From Zanthoxylum bungeanum (Eukaryota; Streptophyta; Magnoliopsida; Sapindales; Rutaceae), in contig SKCR01018446.1 of assembly GCA_019454045.1 (NCBI GenBank), positions 124,001 to 188,000 of the forward strand: 64,000 nucleotides of DNA, written 5' to 3'. Shown here piece after piece: positions 58,383 through 64,000 of the stretch (position 1 is its first letter; every line of letters begins with the position of its first letter). The notes beneath the pieces are model-generated. The model was not told the origin of the DNA. It did no database searches and was given only the letters and a program-made list of their open reading frames with translations. The translations under genes and the position numbers were made by a program.

Positions 58383-59982
58383 GAGTAAAAGCATGAAATA
58401 CGACTTAGGGATAAAATTTGGGTAAAAATGTGTTTGAGCATGTTTAATGAAATTGGATGATTTAGTGTGTTTATAATATGTTTTATTGATGATTGATTAG
58501 ATCAATTTGAACAAATTTGATTTGGAACAAATTTGCCCCAAATTTTATGTTGGCCGAATGGTGCCCTAAGTGTGAGCTCTTGGAATTTTAATTTTGATTC
58601 ATTGGATGTATTAGAAATGATTTGGGGATATTGATTTAATGTTGAATTTGATTCAATTGGATTGGATTTGAATTTGGCATAATAATTCCCCTTGGCCGAG
58701 AGTCTATAAGCATGATATGGGTTTGATTTTAATCAAATTGTGTTGGACACTAATTGATGTAGATTGCATGATTAATTAGCCTAATTTGTGTTTTGGAAAT
58801 AAATGATTTGGGTGATTAATTATGTTAACGCACTTTAGTTAATTAAAGCATGAAATTTGGAATTTTTGTGTTTAATTAATTTGGGCCTATTTTGTGAAAT
58901 AGGGCTTGAATGTTGTTAGTGGGCTTATTGGGCTTTGTTGTACAAAGTTGGGTTAAGGCAAATTGGATTGGATCCAATTGGGCCCAAAACCACTTCCATA
59001 AAGCCCAAATGCGACATAATGGACCTTTGTAATTTAATTGGGCCTAATGGGCCAAAATTAATTTAAAGGCTTATGGGGTAAATCCCGGATTGGACTTTGG
59101 TTGCGGGTTTGACCCGAGTTGACCAAAAGTCGACGCCTTAAGAAATTAATTAAAAGCCCATTGGACTTTAATTAAGTTGACGTTGGACGTTAATCGGGCT
59201 TTGAGACCCGTAACAATAAAATTTGGAATTTAATTCGTAAAAGGTTTATTAATAAAGTGTGATATTTAATTTGGAATTAAATAGTGAATTAGAATTAAAT
59301 ACAATTGAATTGGATTTAATTGTGTAGTTTAATTTAATTCTAGAATTTGTACTTTAAGTACTTATTCGTAAAAACGAGTTTGACTCGAGCAAAATCAAAT
59401 CGTTGTTTGAACATTGGATGATCACATAATTATCAGATTAATTAATTTGATTAGATTGATTGATAGCATGCTTTTGTGTGAATACGTGGTTGTGATGAAT
59501 GAATAATGTATATCGGATGGATATTAGTCGGGTGGGGCAATTTTGGAAATTGTTGTAATAAATTCGATTTATTAAATTGGACCTGCGTGTCCAGCCTTAT
59601 CACCTCTATTCTCTTTGTATTCTCTTCTCACCTATTCCCCTCAATGTAAATGAGGTTTCTTTAGAAGTGTAGTGTAACGGGTAGAAGTAATACAAGTGCT
59701 AGCATGAGAGAGAAAGGGAGAGATTTGATCTAGGATCAATGTGTTAAGTATCCATCCGCGTATCATTATTATTTATTTTCATACTCGCTTTATTATGTAT
59801 TTAGAATGCATGTTTAAGGGTGTATGATGATGAGACCTTAACAAAGATAATGAAATTGGTAGCCAATTTGCACGCGAAAAGCCCTCATCAAATATCATGC
59901 GTCTTTTCCTTCCATTGAGTGATTCTTGCTCAAGATCCTAGATTGGCATGGGTTGTTGGCCAAAGTCAAGCCCTTTTTTCCG

Positions 59983-60243
59983 TCAAAGATGTGTTTGAAT
60001 CACGAGGCTTTGTTCCATATTGGTGTCATGTCCAAGTTGTGGTTTGTTGGCCAAAGTCAAGACCACTTCTTGTCCATCGACATTGATTACGAAGCTTCCA
60101 TGGTCAATGGGTCCGCGCTTGACTGGGATCACTAGGTTTGTTGTGCCAAAGCCAAGGCCTAGTTGATTCAGAGGAAATAGGTTAGGGTATATATTCGATA
60201 TATAGGCATATATAAGATATATGTTTCGGACTTGGATGTCCAC
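59983..60243 (-). CDS. Conserved antisense frame in copia E leader
   Basis: The 86-codon frame reads LFPLNQLGLGFGTTNLV, VKRGPIDHGSFVINVDG and LTLANKPQLGHD, then a frameshift replaces the usual IRYG end. The start MDIQV is like that of copia C (MDLQV). The core stays open although E is the most diverged copy. Function unknown. Confidence 0.3.
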   Translation of the reverse strand: MDIQVRNIYLIYAYISNIYPNLFPLNQLGLGFGTTNLVIPVKRGPIDHGSFVINVDGQEVVLTLANKPQLGHDTNMEQSLVIQTHL

Positions 60244-60544
60244 CTACTGGATCTAGGAGTTGGATGAGATCCAATTGATCTTAGAGATCTACCTAGTTAA
60301 TTATCATACAATTTGTTGGCCAAAGTCAAGATTGTGTGATATTTAACGGGATCCTAGCCCACTAGGAAACACGGTTTCCCGAGTACTCGACAGAGGGTTA
60401 GAGGCTCGACGAAAAATAGTGGGAGGCAAGAATTGAATTTGCAATATTCGTTCAATTACTCGCCATACGCGCTCATTCAAATTATTTCGTCGTAATATTA
60501 AATGTTAGTTGGACTAATATTTAAATTGTTGTTTTAATAAACAG

Positions 60545-60775
60545 TTGGACTGTATTATACTTGATTATATATAATTGGATTGTATTAATCAATATATTTG
60601 AATTAATTAATTTCAGTTTACAGTTGATTTTATAATTGGATTATAGTAATCAATGTAATTGAGGTTAATTAATTTGGATTATATTTGATTATATAGTTGG
60701 ACTATTATAATCATTATAATATATATAGTACCACTAATCGTTGATTAAATAGTTGGACTATTGTAATCAAGATAA
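60545..60775 (+). repeat. Expanded hairpin repeats before the copia E gag site
   Basis: Four or so units of about 60 bp carry the (a)ttggactgta/attggattatagtaatca core. Copia A has about three; C and D about one. Confidence 0.65.
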
Positions 60776-60788
60776 AATTGAAAAGTTG

Positions 60789-60957
60789 GTGTGGGAACAC
60801 AGGATCTGGGCGACGCATGCTGTCCCGGGCTCGTGGCCCGGTCGGGAGTACGGAGTAGCCCACGGGGGACTAAACCGGAGAATAATGGAGTCGCCACCCG
60901 GTGTGAACCGGGAAAATGAGATTTAAGGCCGCACTCACCCCTCGCAAGGATTTGTGT
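60789..60957 (-). repeat. Tat-type LTR end fragment
   Basis: From tgtgggaacacagg the sequence matches the left end of the T LTR and 61892 onward (cgacgc, gactaaaccggagaat, gagtcgccaccc, aaggccgcactcacccctcgcaagg). Similarity breaks at about 60957. Confidence 0.65.
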
Positions 60958-61891
60958 AACACTTATTTCCAAGAGTATCATGCTTCTAAATCCACATGCG
61001 CAAAAATAAAACTTACACCTAAATTTGCATATATTTCACATCTAAGATTACATGCTTGAAAGTACATCAAAATAGCAACGAACATACAATCTTCATTGGC
61101 ATATTGTATTCATGGAAACACAAGCACACACTAACCACACAAGCACACATACAGGCGAATCAAATAATGGCGAACATTTGATTTCAACAAATAGCCATTA
61201 CATGTCCATGCACAAATAAAGGAGTCAACTAAGTACGTAATGCAAAAAGACGCTTAGGGATACAATTAGGCATTAAAGTGAGCATGCTATGACGTGGTGC
61301 AAAAGAAGATAGATATAGACACAGACGCACATGTGATGAAAATGACTCAATTCAGTGTATTCGCGTTCGTGTAGCGTTCGTAAACGCGTTCGAACGGTAG
61401 ACAGAAGGTTCGCGTCCGTATAGCGTTTGATAACGCGTTCGAACGGGACTAGACAGAAAACATGCGTTCGTGCGGCGTTTCAGAATGCGTTCGAACGGGG
61501 TTATAGTAGTGACCTCCAAAATGCAGTAAACGACATGACACATACATGAACAGATGAATATATGAGTTCTCGTACATAACAACAGATTAAGGGACACGGC
61601 AAATCATTGTAGCAAAGGTAGCTTTCAAGCATTTTCACCCCTCAAAGTGGAGGACCCTTAATCTCACTTGATAAGCCCATGCGCAATGCAATATGATGCA
61701 TGAATTTTCAAAAAGACGTTATGAAGCGAATAACTAAATAAAAGAGGCGCGGCAAAGTACTGCCGTAAAGGTGGCCTTTTAGGCTCTTTGTCTCTCAAGG
61801 AGAGGACCACACACGGCAAAAAACAAATCACAAAAAAAACCTAAGGCATTCAATCTCTCTTCTCCCTAAACAAACCCTAAGGCAGTAGCCT
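60958..61891. other. Unassigned sequence between two Tat-type LTR starts
   Basis: No gene is visible. It holds AT-rich sequence, a minisatellite at 61355-61500 and two related boxes (61590-61670 and 61745-61815) that share cggcaaa(t/g), gtaaaggtggc-like and ctc(t/a)aag-gaggacc. It may be the body of another Tat-type LTR. Confidence 0.4.
61355..61500. repeat. CG-rich minisatellite, three units
   Basis: Three units of about 50 bp share gcgttcg...gcgtt(c/t)...a(a/t)gcgttcgaacgg. The core cgttcgaacg is a perfect palindrome. It is CpG-rich in an AT-rich neighbourhood. Confidence 0.8.
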
Positions 61892-64000
61892 ACTGTAGAC
61901 AACAGAACCTGGGCGACGCTGTTCTAGGCTCGCGGCCTTGTTGGGAAGTACAAAATAACATGGAGTCGCCACCCGGTGTGAACCGGGACAAAGATTTAAG
62001 GCCGCACTCACCCCTCGCAAGGGAAGACCTCAAACCATTGGGATCGGAATGGTCCCTTACTTATGTCACTTGTGATGATATGATTTGTGCAATTAATCAA
62101 CCGAGTCTACTCAATAATCATGCTCAAGGGTACTTAGATCTAACATGCTTTCATCCAAATAACTCCACGCAATATAACACAACAAGCATATTAAACCATT
62201 AAACCAAAGTAAAAAAATAACTAATTAAACATAAACATAAACTAAACGAACATCATGCATAAAGAATAAAGAAACAACATGCCTAAATAACACAATCATG
62301 CTTTGAAAATTAAATAACAAGACTAAATTAAATCATGCTTAAAATAATAAATAAACGGCCTAGAAACTATAACATGCTTAAATACAAATTTTGGATGAGA
62401 CGAAATACGTGTCTCTTAAGTGGTACGTGGCGTTGTATCTCGAGTACAAACCGCACTACCGTCCATTCGGATTCGGCTACGGAATTTACGTCCGGGTTTC
62501 CATCCGATATACCACAAAAAGGAGCACATATCCCGCTCATCCAACAATCACATCATGCCACAAACAACTCTCATACGATAATATTTCTAAGATAAATAAA
62601 ATAAACGAAAGATAATAAATAAAAGGGTGCCCTCAGGTCTAACCTCTTTTGTCGTCTCACGAAAGGGCGTTACATGTCCGTTGGAAGGGTGGATGATCCG
62701 CAACTTTTCTGGTTCACTAATCCAACGTTTCTCCTCGCTGTTTCGCTGTCTAGGCTGATGTTTTCACTTCGTTTCGCTGTTGTTTTTGTTGTGTTTTCTT
62801 GTCACTGTTTTGGTAATTTAGGGGACTATTTTGTGGATTATTTGGACTGGTTTGGGCTGCTGTTTTATGCGGTTTTAAGGCTAAGGACTGGGCAGTTTGT
62901 TGTGCAGTTTCAGGGTGTTTCCTGGACAATTTAAAGGGCTATTTGTGAGGTAATTTTCTGGCAGGGCAGTGGGCTATATCTCGGCAATTTGAGGGACTGA
63001 ACAGGGAGCAGTTTAGGCGTGATTTATTGGCAGGTTTGTGGCTGTGTTTCAGAGGGATTTGCGTGCAGGTCAGTGGCTGGTTTCAGAGGGATTTGCGTGG
63101 CTATTTGGCAGTGAAGCTGTTGATTGTTGAGGGGGTGATCAGGTCAGTGGGCGTGAGTGTAGTGTGTGTCCTTTTGTTGCATCGAAGGCTGTGTTTGAGT
63201 GAGGGTTATGGGCTGTTGGCTGGTATTCTTGTTTGTGTGTCTTTTTGGGTGGCTTTGTTGAGGCGTGAATGGAGTTTAGGCGTGAGGCGTGAAGCTGTGG
63301 AAGGGCAGGCTTGTGGGCGTTGATGTAGATTTGTGCGTAGTGTGGCTGGTTGAGTCAAGGTTATGGTGAAGACGTGAGTAGGCTGCAACGTGTAGAGTGA
63401 TGCTGGATGATAGCGTGATGAATGGCTGATGAATGGTCAATTGGGCAGTGTTTTCACGGCAATTCTGAGCAGTGGGAGGGGCTCGAACTGGCAGTGAAGG
63501 CTAGGGTGCTGGTTGTGGCTTACGTTCAAGGCAGGGCTGTGAAGGTTAGGCGCTGATGGAGAGGGGGCAATGGTGCATGGAGGCAGTACGATGGCTGATG
63601 GTGGGCTGTTTGGGTATTTTATTTTCACGTGAAAATCAGATGGAGCCGTGAAGGAGGGCTGATGAGTGAATGAGGGAGAGAGGTTGACTAGGGTTTATTA
63701 CCGTGGAGATTAGAGTGTATAGCGGAGAGACTTAGGGTTTTTTTATGTTATGTTTATATATTGAGGGAATTAGGGTTTGCATGGTTTAATTAGGAAATAA
63801 CATCAATTAATTGGGTGTATTATTTTAGGTAAGAAATATGTAATTTGGGTGGGAATTTCTTAAATTAGGGGAGTGAATTAATTAAATTGTATTTTAGATT
63901 AATTTTAATTAGCTTTAATTTAATTTAATTTCACTTTAATTTGTTTTAATTAAATTTGGTTTAATTATTAGATTTAGTTTTAATTAAATTTCAATTTAGT
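61892..64000 (-). repeat. Tat-type LTR, runs past window end
   Basis: It opens tgtagacaacagaacctggg and shares with the T LTR the gagtcgccacccggtgtgaac block, gggaagacctcaaacc, and the ggattcggctacggaattta segment near 62470 (38200 in T). A minus-strand TATA-like box AATATATAAAC lies near 63755. Open frames at 62674-63628 fall in GT-rich LTR sequence and look spurious. It could be the 5' LTR of T or part of another element. Confidence 0.65.

Larger units (their letters stand above)
58370..60773 (+). other. Leader of copia E (candidate intron)
   Basis: It is homologous to the leaders of A, C and D, with a GGACTAATAT motif near 60511 and AAACAG ending at 60544. The antisense frame lies at 59983-60243. 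No sense gene is present. Confidence 0.75.
56288..60788 (+). mobile_element. Copia E, 5' half only
   Basis: It has a 5' LTR, primer site and leader, and stops within the first codons of gag. The left flank cggat cannot be matched with a right one because the rest is lost at 60788, where a Tat-type LTR begins. It is inserted in T gag. Divergence from A-D is higher than theirs from each other. Confidence 0.88.

Noticed and set aside
62674..63628. Frames on both strands near the window end
   Set aside because: They lie in GT-rich Tat-type LTR sequence and have no motif.

Overview
The window is plant nuclear DNA made almost entirely of nested and decayed LTR retrotransposons. I found no intact host gene, tRNA, rRNA, CRISPR array or bacterial-type operon. 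The plant assignment rests on Ty1/copia polyproteins resembling the Angela lineage, Ty3/gypsy Tat/Ogre-type gag-pol pieces, a gypsy LTR pair of the 'TGTAAC...' type, tRNA-Met-type primer-binding sites (TGGTATCAGAGC), and a DUF7745/plant-mobile-domain-like pseudogene. The species cannot be told. Lineage names come from recognition of protein motifs, not from a database search.

Left half (1-25.7 kb): a nest. Copia B (+ strand) sits in a minus-strand gypsy LTR (G, 23221-25499) and is broken twice. Copia A (+, 1-8839, its 5' LTR cut by the window edge) interrupts it in integrase. Copia C (-, 9946-20033, 5-bp target duplication attgg/attga) interrupts it in reverse transcriptase. B resumes at about 20039 and ends with its 3' LTR at 23220.

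Middle (25.7-37.7 kb): a gag-less minus-strand copia F (pol 26250-29300) with a partial LTR; an unidentified LTR-like block (29301-30720); a Tat-type LTR end (30721-31990); the other G LTR with its PBS (31991-34732); and a fragment of an F-type LTR that carries a solo LTR in the opposite orientation (35101-37623, target duplication actgt).

Right half (37.7-64 kb): a minus-strand Tat/Ogre-like element T. It has a 3' LTR at 37668-39606, a PPT, a 114-bp in-frame tandem array, an antisense DUF7745-like pseudogene, integrase, the N-terminal edge of RT, a G-patch-like segment, protease and gag. It is broken by copia D (+, 43246-53275, perfect target duplication ccatg) and by copia E (+, 56288-60788, truncated). 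Further Tat-type LTR sequence runs from 60789 to the end.

Copias A, C, D and E share an unusually long 2.2-2.8 kb leader between the primer-binding site and gag. Each 5' LTR has a splice-donor-like GTAAGT/GTGAGT near its end. Each leader ends in a conserved branch-point-like GGACTAATAT and a CAG acceptor shortly before the gag ATG. This suggests an undescribed leader intron that would remove the primer-binding site from a translation-only mRNA. A conserved antisense reading frame lies inside the candidate intron in all copies. These two signals are the most interesting in the window. All elements look dead: frameshifts, stops (often TGG to TAG or TGA) and lost catalytic residues are everywhere.
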